Assembly (NCBI GenBank): GCA_036245805.1 | Contig: BTRK01000004.1 | Span: forward strand, 3,348,001-3,412,000 | Direction of reading: 5' to 3' | Origin: Pristionchus mayeri | Lineage: Eukaryota > Nematoda > Chromadorea > Rhabditida > Neodiplogasteridae | DNA: 64,000 nucleotides | Part shown: positions 12,301 through 24,800 of the stretch, in pieces | Numbering within the stretch: position 1 is the first letter of the stretch | How the letters are laid out: the number at the start of each line of letters is the position of its first letter | The notes under the pieces: generated by a model | What the model saw: the letters and a program-made list of their open reading frames with translations, nothing else | The model's database searches: none | What the model was told of the DNA's origin: nothing | Made by a program: the position numbers and the translations under genes

Positions 12301-14745
12301 GATACACAGGGAAATGGCTGGATGACTTCCGCGCGGAAATGGCTCCAATTTCAAGCCCATTTTCCCACTGAGGATTGAAGCACGCGGAATAGAAGAAGGG
12401 AATAGCGAGAAAGAGGTCGGTAAAAACTGGACAGTATCGATTAGTGATGCCAAATCGGCGTGCGCTCTCCTCGTTTCACACACTCTCTCACCGGTCAGAC
12501 AGAGCGAGAGAGCGTGTGAAACGAAGAGAGCGCACGCCGAGTTGGCATCACTAGTATCGACCATCCAATCCGCTTATGCAACACGCTATCCATAGCATTC
12601 CATCTCACATACTTCACAGTCTCCCACTATATATGGCAGGGCAATATACTCGGTTGTATGGTCACTTCACAGTTCACGATGATTTCATTTTACATTTAAA
12701 TTTTGATGCTAAAACTGACTTCGGATGCGGGGAAGCACATTGCCTGCGTCTGGGTGCCGTTGCAGAGTTTGATGATCTCACAGTCGAATTCGAAGTGGTG
12801 ATAGAACGTGAGCGCACCTGATATCGATCATTTGGAATGTGATAAATACGAAATGAACAGCCACAAATGTTTTGCCCGCTCTGTGCTGCTCTGGTTCCAG
12901 AGCAAAAGCACAAAAAAGTGCGAACTCGAGCGGAAAACAGGCTGCGCCCTAGTCGGTCAGAAAACGATCCGTGACCATTTGCAACCGTTGTGAAATCATG
13001 AAGTCTAGTCTCTTTTTGATACTAACTAGTGCTATCAATTCGAGTGATGTCCTCAATGTTGTGTTAGTTCGGCAAAAGTTTGCTCACCGGTGGCGATGAA
13101 GATGGCGCCTACGACGAGCGCCCTCCTCGATCCACCCCAGTAGTGTTTCGATCGAAGAGGATTCCGAACCACCAGCAATCGCTCGATTGATACGGCCAGA
13201 ATGAACCTGCATTGATCATTCATAAAGAACGATATCGTTTCAAAATCGACAACCAGTCTATGATATAAATTTGAAATAGATACCAAATGGCCGCTGCACT
13301 CATCCAATTTGCGAATCCGGACAAGTGAATGCGCATGTCCAGATAGAAGAGACGGTAACGAGGCGAGAAAATGAACTGAAATGAGGAAATAGTTCGAATG
13401 TATGCTTGCAACCATAGTTGCCCACGCCGCCGGCGACCTCCATGACCCCATATTCATGGATGAGCACTGCCTGACAAGTCGCCGCCAGTGCTGGGCAACT
13501 ATGCTTGCAACCGCTGTTTCATGGATTTTGCTCAATGGACCTAACAAGGCTAGACTCCATCACATCAGACCGCGATGTATGCTTTTTGGCCGCTTTTGTT
13601 TGTTCGAGCATGTGTTTTTCCTCGCGGTCCGTGTTTTGTCCTGTGCTTCCCGGCATTTCCCCAGCCCTCATGGAATTTCGAATTCGAAATTAATACTACT
13701 TTTTGGCACGTGTACCATTGTTAGTCAGAAGGTTGCGAGCACATGATAGAAGAGAGTTCTGTCGCGTGCTCTACTATCACAACGAGTTCAGCTAATTACA
13801 TCCAGATAAGCTTGTGCTCAATGATATTCAAGATCTCCGACACAGACAGGCTGTCATGCGATATCTTTGATGATCGTACAGGTGGAAAAGTCAAGACGTC
13901 TTCTGTAGGTGTTAAATCGCCGCAGAAAGTGCGACTTCTAGGAAATCCTACGCAGATGGACCCTGATTCGATGATTCGCCTATTCAGTTCCTTCGCTTGC
14001 GTATACTTCGTGTTCATTTATTCATTTTGCGTTCATTTTGCGTTCAACGGCACGATTCATTTTGAACGTACTAGCTAAGAGAGAAAGTTCTGCGATGTGT
14101 CTTTGTAAGTCTAACAAGAAAAATTACATAGTCGAAGGCGGCGAGTGAGTTGGGAAGCATGGCAAGAAGGAAAGCGAGGTCGCACAACGAGACCGCTGCC
14201 AACTGAAATGATATTATATTGCAAGAGTCAATTGAATCCCCGGGTTCTGTCCCCATGTTTTCACACCCAAAATTGGATCCCCGTTCCACAGGCTACTCTA
14301 ATGGACCTGGCATGCATTCAACGCCATTCGACATTCGGTTCTCAACGACACCGTCTACCGACCGAAAACCAATGTGCTCTCATATTTGAACCGCGTGAGC
14401 AGCGGCGTAGAGCGAACAAGGACTGTGCACATGGTCATCAGTGTGGAAAATGGAGGAAATCGAGTGAAAAGTGGTGAAAATAGGTGGAATGACGAAAACG
14501 CGCACCTGTGGGAGGTGACCATTCTCATATTTCCAATTAAAGGGACCCACCAGATCGTTGGCGATGTTGTTGGGCACGTCATCAGACGTGAGCACCCACA
14601 AGTTGAGGGCGTTGCCCAGTACTCCGAGAGTAAATTGCACGGGGAAGATGAAGCGCCAGATCGAGCTGAGATCAATCATTTCGTACCACAAAAACCCACT
14701 CCACAAACGTAATTGGTCTGCTAACGAGGGGAAGAGCTCAAGCAT
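9395..14745 (-). CDS. FMRFamide-receptor-like 7TM GPCR (paralogue, 12 exons)
   Basis: Twelve exons join in phase to a 428-aa receptor: 14745-14551, 14202-14128, 13375-13284, 13206-13088, 12817-12720, 12110-12015, 11919-11852, 11326-11212, 10782-10703, 10470-10356, 9784-9699, 9542-9395. TM1 carries LGVLGNALNLWVL, TM2 AAVSLCDLAFLLAMLPNSL, TM3 GFANWMSAAAIW, then AVSIERLLVVRNPLRS, an extracellular loop with the CNGT motif and two cysteines, TM5 VVFLPILFVCVLNIGLL, TM6 TVTVIAIALCFSLTQ, and TM7 KTINFLLFCLSSAHFR. Loop, TM and intron positions match the gene at 717-7703, so the two arose by duplication and inversion. The cytoplasmic tail is acidic and serine-rich. The ligand is probably a neuropeptide; which one cannot be told. 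An upstream non-coding or N-terminal exon is possible. Confidence 0.87.
12442..12553. mobile_element. 112-bp palindromic MITE (family B, copy 1)
   Basis: Starts TAGTGATGCC and ends GGCATCACTA; the arms contain GCTCTCCTCGTTTCACAC and its complement. The flanks GTATCGAT and GTATCGAC differ at one of 8 positions, consistent with an 8-bp duplication. It lies in the intron between exons 5 and 6 of the - strand 7TM gene. Confidence 0.85.
13404..13515. repeat. Imperfect hairpin repeat in an intron
   Basis: The block GCAACCATAGTTGCCCA on the left pairs, with one mismatch, with TGGGCAACTATGCTTGC on the right; the inner GGCGAC and GTCGCC also pair. It lies just upstream of exon 3 of the - strand 7TM gene. 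It looks like another small palindromic element, but no target duplication was identified. Confidence 0.6.
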
Positions 14746-15185
14746 CGGGTAGTACTATTGGGGATGAACTTCCTCTACCTTACTAGCGCACTCTACCACT
14801 ATACTACTCAGAAGGGAATGAGTATTTACCGTTGCGTGTTCCGGAAAAACGCTCGAAACGACAGGAATGACAAAGGGGTAAGCAATGTAGCTGACAGAAG
14901 TACTGGGAATCCCCAACTAGGCCATCCGCATACAAGGAAATTGTTAACTCCAAAGAAAAAGCGTCTTCGCGATAACTTATCAAGTAATGGATCGCAGACT
15001 GGAAAGCGCGTGCGGTCGACCTAATTTGCACGATTTTGCTACGTTCCTTAGGGCAATAAATGGTGAACGAGCATTGCTCGTCTATAGTTCATATTCATAT
15101 GAGTTCTCACTTATATTACTTCCATTGCATACACATCCGCATTGCGCTCATATCAGCAGTTGAAACTGTGATAATGTGAAGGTAC

Positions 15186-15297
15186 CAGTGATGCCAAAAT
15201 GGCGCGCGCTCTCCTCGTTTCACACGCTCTCTCGCAGGTCAGACAGAGCGAGAGAGCGTGTGAAACGAGGAGAGCACGCGCCGTTTTGGCATAACTA
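15186..15297. mobile_element. 112-bp palindromic MITE (family B, copy 2)
   Basis: Arms are like those of the family B copies at 12442, 34695 and 51022 (GTGATGCCAAAATGG against CCGTTTTGGCATAAC). The flanks do not match over 8 bp, so the duplication has decayed or been lost. It begins about 10 bp after a good - strand splice donor (GTGAGA, read from 15307). Confidence 0.8.
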
Positions 15298-17569
15298 ACT
15301 CTCACCTCTTGACTGGATCCGCGAACATTCGCAATTTTTCGTCAGCCATGCACATCGCTAACGTGCTGCTGATGACGGATTCTGCTGAGGGTGTTCGCGT
15401 TGAGGGAAGTGACGTTGTCGTCGTCAGAAAGGATGAGAAGCCATCCGCGAAACTTCCGCTTGGTCGCGTATCCTGAAAGACACTCGTGTGATTAAAGGCG
15501 AATGAGTCTGTCTGTTCGACGCGCTTTCACGTCTCATCCAGAGTGAAAACACGCTGAACGAGGTTGAAATCCTCCAGACAGTCCCGATTCCACGAACCGT
15601 CCACGAATATGAAACAGACAGCGAAATCTAATTTCGAATGCAAAGACAAAAATATAGTGCCGGCTCGTTTAGTTGGAATGCAAGCTGGTATAGTGTTGGT
15701 TAATCATTATATGCCAAGACTCCTGGAAAATTGCACGCGTGGGATATGCAATTACAGAGCAAGGAAGGCTCGCACAGATCCAAAACTAGATTGAATGCGC
15801 AGAGAGAGAAGGCTCACTGTACACTAGCTTAGCCTCTCTAAGGGGCGGCCCGAAAAGAGAAGTTCTGCACTCACTCAAAACAGTCCTCCCCCACTCCCTT
15901 CCTAGACCGGCTATTTGTGCGAAAATGAGCGATGCTCGCTGTATTAATGCTTCTCAGGCACACAATTTCGCATTCGATGATGTTCAAAAGGACTACTTGG
16001 TAGGGAGGAAGACGCTGTTGTTGTCGCCAATCGAGTGTCGTCGTCGAGAAGAACGAGGGAGAAGACGTCGACGTCGAGACGGCCTCCATGACTTCTGATG
16101 ATGAGCTCGACGAGATTCAGAAGACAGCAGACCGCACCTCCATCCAACTTTCCGCCTCTCTCTCGTCTCTCTTCTTTCTCCTCCCGCTTCAGTTCACGTA
16201 GTCTGTAATGAGATGCACGATGGAGAGCTCATTATGATAGGGGCGAAGATAGAGATAGAGCAGAGTGAGGAGAGCAAAATCGAACTAGGCAACGTGTATC
16301 GATCGATCGGTCACCAGAATAGTAAGTGAGGCAAGGAAGCAGGAAGGGGCAGAGATCTCGAGCGTTTAAATAGTATCGCGCGAGTGAATGCGTGGTGCGT
16401 GCGCCTCGGGAAGTGATTGTTGGTGGCTCGTTGCTCAGAAACCAGAGCAAGAAGAGGGTATGGAGAAGGCACGCGCCGAAATCAGAGGAAGAGACCTAAT
16501 GAAACGTGTGAGTGGATTGAAAGATGCACCGAGGGAGGAATCGTATCGAATAACAAAAGTCGTGTGGGAACTCATCCGGAATTGCGTCGGTTTAGGCCCC
16601 ATCGCTCTTCTTTTTTGGGACGTCGAATACATTGAATTAACAGGCGAGAGAACCTCACGTTGTAGAGGATACGGACAGGGAGCAATGATGGAAAATAGGT
16701 AGATGTGAGTGCGCATAATTGGGGATCTTTGTCTGACATCAGTCTGTGAACAGGAAGCGAGAATCCGAAATGGGGGGATTCCATCAAAGCGCCGAAGATA
16801 AAGGGAATAGCTGGGCAAGTTCCTAGATTGCGAGCAGCGGATGTTTTGACCCGTTGCTGCTTACACATCCGTGCCGCAACATTTAAGGAGTGAGACTTCT
16901 TCGGGACCGAAACTGAGACCGCAGAATCTTTGGGTTGTTATTCAGTAAGAAGCTTCAAGGATAACAACGTGAGCAAAAAATAGAGGGTGTATTCTACATT
17001 GTCGAGATTTTGACTGCTTCGATGTGAATCCGCTTGTACTCTACTTTTTGATCGGTTTTCGAGTGGGCTTAGCATAGCACAAAATACATTTACTGACGTA
17101 ATCCATGGAATACCACCAATGCGCAATGGAGCGCACAATGGCGTTCAGCGTTTTTCTCGCTTCTACTCCACTTGGAAAGCAGATACACAGTCAAAACAAC
17201 GAGTGCCGAGAAAAAATGTGGCTTAGAAATGCTGCAGTCGACGAAACAAAGATCTCAGCCACTTCACCACACATGGCTGCAGACAGAGAGTCCGAGAGGG
17301 CGTCTCGTGATGCGATACTGATGCCATTCGAAATCACGAGTGAGCAAAGCTATTTTGGTGTTCACTGAACATGACAAACATTATGGATTGGAAAAACGAG
17401 CGTACGTACGCTGCGTTATAACGTACGACGCAAATCTCTCCCCATCAGAATGCACTTACGGATTTTTTAACGCGAAAAAGAGGAACTCCTTCAGGAAGAA
17501 TCTCAAATGTCGCACTTTTCGTGTTGGATGAGCCAGTCACATTCTATTTACAGTTCACAGTCTCTCCAG

Positions 17570-17830
17570 AAGTTTAAAGGAGGAGTAAACTCAAAATTCA
17601 ATTTTTGAAGCTATCATATGCACTGCCTAGAGCTCCACAACGATAAGAAGCTCCGAAATTTCCACATTGATATCTCCATTCCGAACATAGCTATGGCTAG
17701 TTTGGCTGGGAGCCAGATCAGGGAAAGCTCAGGGAAGAGGGCGAGATAGCACTCGACTTGAAGAGAGTGCGTCCCTAGGTGAAACATATTCCAACAGGGC
17801 GCGCGTTTGCATTTACTCCTCCTTTAAACT
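17570..17830. mobile_element. ~260-bp element with 19-bp terminal inverted repeats
   Basis: AGTTTAAAGGAGGAGTAAA at the left end matches TTTACTCCTCCTTTAAACT at the right end exactly. The interior has no open frame of note. No target duplication is clear. It is probably a small non-autonomous DNA transposon; the superfamily is not determined. Confidence 0.6.
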
Positions 17831-18861
17831 GATATCATTACAAGAACAAAGCATAACTTTGCTTCATGCGCAGAACACGGAAAGCTCAAAATTTTGCAAA
17901 TATTCTAAGATGTCGGCCTGAAATTCTCGAATGAGGACTTCTTACACCTAATTAGTCTCTTTCGTAAGGTGAATCCTACTATATCCCGTTTACTCATTTT
18001 GTTTACGGTGCTCCTTTGAGCCTCAGAGATCTTGCTACAAAGCTAGTCAACACTTCATCCTGGCAAAACACAACAAGCACTGGCGTCCTTTTTTGCTCGT
18101 GCCTTATGAATGACGTGCGAGAGAGCTATCTTGGCTCTCACGTGCACCCACTGTTCACTCGAGGCTATTTTTCTGCGTAAATCTTATCACGTGTACAGAA
18201 CTTCAATACAGTATCTCCGCACTCACTTTCAGCTATCTGTTTTTCTCTCGTATGATCAATTTGTCTAGAAATAATATGATTATTCTGACAACAGTACACC
18301 AACCACCTTGCAATACCATATGATTGCGATGGTTAGTCACTAAAATCTCGTGAACACATTCTCAATTCGGCATCTTCATTCTCGAAATGGCACCAAATGG
18401 GGAGCAAGAGTAGAAAGGGGAAACGGGATTACTATTATTGCAAGATGAGTAATCAGAATCGATTGCACGAAGGGGCAGGGGAACAACAACTGGAACCAAC
18501 GGAAATCGTGGTATGTACCGTAGTTTGCGAGGGAAAAAAAGGGAAGGAAATCGTTTTGCAAGAATATCAAGATATCAAAGGTGAAGGAGAGCGCAAGAAT
18601 AGTGAGAGGAAGTGATGACGTCGAATCTAGGAAATGGTCGAAGGGATGGAGGAAGAGTCTGAGATATCGTCGAGAGTGCACTGTGCATATGGATGGGGTT
18701 CACGAGAGGGAAACAGAAAAGTGAGGTCACTGCGACTTCAGCCGCCAACGCAACAAGTCTGTACTTCGTAAGTGAAGCGGAGGGTACGGTAGAAAGAGAG
18801 GAAGGTAAAGCTATTTACAGGCAACAGAGTACTGTAGGATACGGTAGGACTGGGTAGATAA

Positions 18862-21800
18862 TCATCGGGAGGAGACTGAACCGTTGTCGGAGGAGGCGGA
18901 GGAAGCATTGGTGACGGGCGCATTAGCAACCAGATCGAGCGCAGCCATCCATCTCGCCTGAAAGCACGCGTTATCTCCCGCTCCCGTAAGTATGACTTAT
19001 CTCACGGACCAAATCTCGCAGATCGAGCAACCCTATCTTTCAAATTAAATGGCTTGTCATGATCTCGACTTCCACACAAAATCCGTGCATCAGATTCTAT
19101 ATTTTGTATGATGCCTCCTGGATGTTTCGCTGGTTTTTTTCCAGAGATCAGAATGCTAAGATTTGGGGGATTTGAAACGGATAAGCACGCTTGCTTCCCG
19201 AAATAGCCGAAATCGTGCGTCAGCAAAATGTTAAATCACGTATCGCGTTCTGATAAATTAAAGAGATGGATTGATGCGGATATGCTCAAGGCGTAAACCA
19301 AGATTTCAGAAGCTTTGTCCTTTTCCGTACCTGGCTTTCGTCGTTCTCCACGGTGATCATGTACAGCCTTCGCGAGCCTATCCGTAGTGAGAACGTGTGC
19401 TTCTCTCCGGTCATCTTCACCTCGCAGCCAGGAAGAGGCAGCATCGTCAGCGCTCGATCATCCTGCAAAGAGATCAAAGATCAACCTTCAGTTTCGGAAT
19501 TGTGCTCAAGTGTGAAGGGAATACGCTGTTGTATTATATGTGTGTAAGATCTGGCACTCATAGAGCGATTGTTCGTTCAAATTGGAAAGACACGTTGGTC
19601 TAGACAGATACCGTAGCCTGTCCGCTCAGAACAGCAGCCATTGCTCTTCTAGAGTAGGTTGGCTAACGTAACGCACAAGTGCAGAGCGGCAGATAGGACA
19701 GAAGCCACTACCGCGCTTTCCGCACGAATGACGACGGGTTTTCGAAAGTCAGTGCTCCCAAAAAACCGTCGTCATTCGTAGCGTACGAGCGGAAGCCTCT
19801 CTCGGACGTTCGCTCAACCGAATCCTCTTGTAAAATGCGCTCACATTCGGCGAATTATAGGAGTAGAGGCAGAAATTGGAGCGAATGACGAAGAATCGAG
19901 TAAAGGGACGACCGAGAGCACCACGGAACTTCACCGGCGAAGATTGCATGATGAACACTGCAAAAGATGTGCGTAGTTTCGACCACCAATCGGTGATTTT
20001 CCGAGCCAATATCTCCGTTTTTCCTAGGCCTTACTATAATTATAACTTGTTGTAAAGAAGTACTGACCGCCTTCGGTGGAACTGCTGGCTGGAATCGCGA
20101 GCACGTCCTTTCGCGATCGCGGACTGCCCGCTGTGCCCATCCGATTGGCGCCCTGCAACTCGGTGGTGTGCCGGAGTCGAGAAATACTAAACCTCACCAT
20201 GTGCTTCACGCACGTCTCGCACGCACGCGAGCCCTTGCTCTCATTTCGACAGCGACCGAAGCACTTCTTGCACAGCTTTCGCGTGCATTGCGAGCACCTG
20301 GAATCGAGCATTAGAACAGTTCTTTAGCACCCAAAATCGCCAGAGTTCGCAGGCGGTTGCTGCAGCCGTTTCGGACGGAGCAGCGCACATGGGCAATCGA
20401 GCAAGGAAGCAAGGGGTTAGCGGGGCACTGGATGATCACTTTCAGGCCATTGATACACAAGATTCCTACTATCATCCAGGGCCTTTTCGTTGCAATTCTG
20501 TGTGTTAGTACTCAACCCAAATACGCGCGCGATTCTCATCGCGTACCGATATCCTCGATTGAGCAGTCCGAACTCTTCATCGCACTCTGCACAGTTCTTC
20601 TCGCCTCCAGAGGTCGAATACGTCGAGACCCGCTGAAGATTCAAATATTCTAAATTCGTGACAAAAATTAAAAATATGCAAAAATCGAACATTATTAGTG
20701 GAGGGCAGCGAGTGCGAGGCGTCGTCGATAATCTGGCAGAACGACTGCACCCAGTCCTCCTGAGAGTGAATGAGCGTAGTTTAGGACGACGTTTTGCACT
20801 CGTCGTGCGCAGTAGACCACGTACCTTCTCCTTGTGCGTATCGCAGAAGAGTTCGAGTGTGCGGATCTGGCCCGAGCCGCCGTCTGAGCCGCGGATGTAG
20901 AAGGAGAATTCGCGCTCGAGATTGTCTCCCTCGCATACCTGGAACGATCTTTGATCTCTGGTGATTGCTAGCACTTCTGCAAGTTAGAGTCAGGCGCTCA
21001 CTTGACTATGGGCAGCGTGGAATACTGCTCGGAGTTTGTACTTGGAGAATCCCGGGATGCCCCTCTCCGATGCCAGTACGATGAGATCATTGAAGAGGAA
21101 GACGAATCGCTCCTCGGTCTTGCCCGTCGACGACGAGATCTTCTGGAGCGAACCCGTCTGCAGCAGCTCCCTGCAATGAGAAGTTAAGATTGCGATTCCT
21201 GTCGCCACAATCCTTACTATTTTCGTTCATGACTTTACAAGGTAATTTTGATTTTACGGTACCTTCCGGGGTGTACGAGAGAAATGGCGTTGCCCAGCTG
21301 CTCCTGCACCTCGATCACCTTCCCGTACCGATCCTGAATCACTTTGCTTTATCCACTCTCTCCTCTTAATAAGTGATTTTGTACGTGTCCAGATTTCCAT
21401 AAACATTTCAGAGATCTTGAAGTTTGTTAGTGGATCTTTGAATCAGCTTTAGTTCCGCGACCGAGCTAAAGCATCACATGCGAGCGAGAATCGTCATGTT
21501 TGTGATTTTTGGAAACAGACTCCTATCATCGTTGGCTGCACGACTTACCAGCTTCTTCATCATTTCGTTCGCATGGCTGGCTGCTTCGAGCACCAGATCC
21601 AGGGCTGCAGCCGTGTCCGCGTAGTCGGAGTCAGTTTCAACCAGGTGCTTCTTGTACTCCTAAATGACGGACGTGACTGGAGCAAAAGCCGGTCATGATT
21701 CATGACAGCATTTCAATACCTGAGTGAACTAGCTAACCTGGAGCAGCAGTTGATATCGCATAACTCGCTGGACGGGGCAGATGAGATGGGAGATGAGGGG

Positions 21801-24800
21801 AAGATTCTCGCAGGCGGGATCCTTCTCGATCTCTCTTACGATCTCGTTGAATCGCTTCTTCTTAACCATCGACTCTTCGAAAAGCTGAAAAACGGATATC
21901 GATGCTCATTAGGAATTCGATGATTATATAATAGTTTTCGAAATATTCCTACCTTGGTCGCTCTCTTGTAGTTATTCGTGTATTCTGAGTACATTTTGAG
22001 AAATGGCGCTTGCTTGCGCATGATGTTGCTGATCCTGAAAGTCTTTTATAATCTCTCCTCCCGAATTGTTTCATATTTTCTTAATTGAAGGAACAAAAAA
22101 GGATAGTGGAAGCGAACCGTTTGCACGTGTTCCACTCTCTGATCGCCACCATGAGCTGAGGAAGGAGATGCGAGTTGTGGAAAGTGTGCAGCGACTCGGT
22201 GTTCGCGAATAACTTCACGATCTACAAAGATTATCGATTGATTTGCATAGAGCAGAGAGACGAGAGAGCGTGCAAACTGAAGAGAGTCAGACGATTGCTC
22301 TTTGTATAATATGGGAAAACTAGATTCGGAGGCACAATCAAGAGACAATAGAGCTAGTAAGAGTATTCAGCACCTTATCCTTCTCGATCACTCCCTCCTC
22401 CACAATCCTCTTCCTGAACATCTCATTGAGCAGCTTCAGCTTCTCTACATATCGCTCCTCAGAATCGACCAGCTCCTTGGCAGCATGCCAAGCCTGTAAT
22501 AATGTATTGCTATATTTTAATAAAATTTTAACTAATTAGAATATTACTAATTAGATACCTTGTCCATCCTCTTCTTGGCAGCTGCTGCAGCAGTTTTCGC
22601 AGGTGCTCCGGCCAGCAGCGACTCATCATCGCGGATTTCGGAGTGCCTGAGCAAGATGTAGTGTAATCTTTGGTAATCGTCGCTTGTTGAATATTCGACG
22701 AAGTGTGCCAAAGCGGGAAACGTCGACTTACAAACTCCTTCTGTCATCGTCCTCAATCTCCTCCTCCGACAGATCGTTCTCATCTCCGTTAGCCAGCTTG
22801 ACCTGCCGATCGATAATTTAAAGATTGTTGACTTTTTATGTGGGGATGTGTAAAAAACAAGAAATATTAGGCGCGCTTCAAAATTGTAAATTACCTTAAA
22901 GCCGCCTTCAGGGCCCTGATACTCGACGAACGCCCTCAGTCTCGTCTTCTGCTTCTTCCCGTCGATGTACGTCTCCGATCGGGAGAAGTGACTACTGTAA
23001 TAGGGCGATTATCAATAACTGCCAGATGACGTCAACGGAACCTGTAGCACCACTCTAGTGGCGGCAGCATCGCCACTTTGGGTACCATGGACCCGGTTCG
23101 GGGCCCGGGACCAAGGGGTATGCCCGGGATGACTATGGGTGCCATCGCGGGCAATATTGCCACACGACGAGGCATGGGCGACCTCATTGCGGGGGGTTCT
23201 ACTACTTGCTGACTATCTTCCCTGATTCGCGCGCTTGATTGGGAATGAGAATGACAAGATGTCCACGAGGGGCGACATTTCGCATAGAAAGAAAGAAGGA
23301 AGAGCGGAATGCAAGGAGAGAGAGAGAATAAAGAACGCGCATTCCTTCTGTGAATAGGAAGATGCAAAGGAGAAGTGACAAAATCGATTGTGATCAGTGA
23401 TTGAGAGGGAAGAGGAGGAAGAGATGGCATAATCCTCTAGAGAGCGACAATGCAGTTTTCGAGGCGACTTTATGACGAAAGGGAGGGAACCACTTGCCTG
23501 AACTGTTTCTTCGTAACGATTCTCTCCGAGATCGATCCGTCGGCGTTGTGGATAATCTCCTTCACGGGCTCTGCCTGGCTTGCCACCTGCCAAATGATCT
23601 TCGTTTAGTATGTTTTCCCCTCAGGACAAGCCCCTTTTGGCGTGACCTGAGGGTATTCTCAGCAGGGGATCGACGATCTACTCATTCATGATCCCTGGAC
23701 TTACTTTACTCAAAGAACGATCCCAGCTAACTATCATGATGGCTTGACATTAATATGTGAGCCTGACCTTGAACAGCTGAGGGTAGAGGGCGATCATCTT
23801 CTCCTTCTCGGCCATCAGCATACTCTGCATACGATTGGACGTCTCTCGAAGCACAGCGGAGATCCGCATATCCTGCAATCTCCCATCTTCCGAACGTATC
23901 ATTTCTTGCTTCCCCAACCATTTTCTTTTTGAATTACCGATGGAAAACATTACAAGTGATATCACCTCAACTTGCAATCTATAATCTCCTGATATCTATC
24001 ATTTCCTAAGCATGTAACTTCCTGTTGCAAGGATCGTCTCGCCAAATGTAATGTGTTAGGAAATCATGCCTTCAGTCTACGATCATCAATGTCATTATCT
24101 AGCTGCTCGGTAGAAGCAAACAAAGATTGAGCTTGCTTTGCAACAGGCAATGTAGCTTTGTTTTTGCACGACTGTAGCTTTGTATCTCGATCTGTAGTTG
24201 TATTTCCTGGTGAAAGAAACAACAAAGACGCCTATGTGATCGCTGATCAAGCTTGTAATAGTAGATCATCTCAGCGTGTCAGGCTGTTTATTCGATGTGA
24301 GCGGAAATTGAGCGATGTGCATGAGAAAAAATGCATGAAAGTCGCGTATTGTCGTCAACCAAATGCTTCCGGGGTAGCGTCTTGCAGGCTGTTCCCAGAT
24401 TACTCAAGCGCAAAGTCGATAGCAAAACAGGGTAATGGAAAGCACCTAGCTGTGCAGCGCCTTTTACTTCCGCGTACATTACCAGAAGACGAGATGACAT
24501 CATCAGTGTGCTCACCCTGGGGTCGTTCTGGTCCAGCTGCAGATATGGCTGGTCGCTCACTTCGATCGGCGCGAATCCTTTGATGTCTCTCTGCATTCTC
24601 GTCGATTTGAAGTCGCTCTCGCCGACCTGAAATTCTCATAAATTCATGAATCGTGCGTTTGTTTTGACTGTGCACGGACGGGTGAGATGCAATAGGAAAT
24701 CATCTGTCACCCGCTTCTCTCGCAAGAAAACCTCACGATTCTGATTGTGAATGATGGGAACTTTCATTGCAGCATACTGGCTGTTGAGCAAAATTTTGGA

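Larger units (their letters stand above)
14746..18861. other. Intergenic region, mostly empty
   Basis: No complete gene recognised. Contents: a family B hairpin at 15186-15297, an isolated possible - strand exon at about 15471-15308 with good acceptor and donor (open as a Ser/Thr-rich stretch), GA-rich stretches at 16.1-16.5 and 18.4-18.7 kb, and an inverted-repeat element at 17570-17830. The 3' flank of the RhoGEF gene enters from the right. Confidence 0.5.

Noticed and set aside
20417..20974. 185-codon - strand open frame
   Set aside because: Reads through a short intron and past donors of the RhoGEF; only parts of it are real exon sequence.
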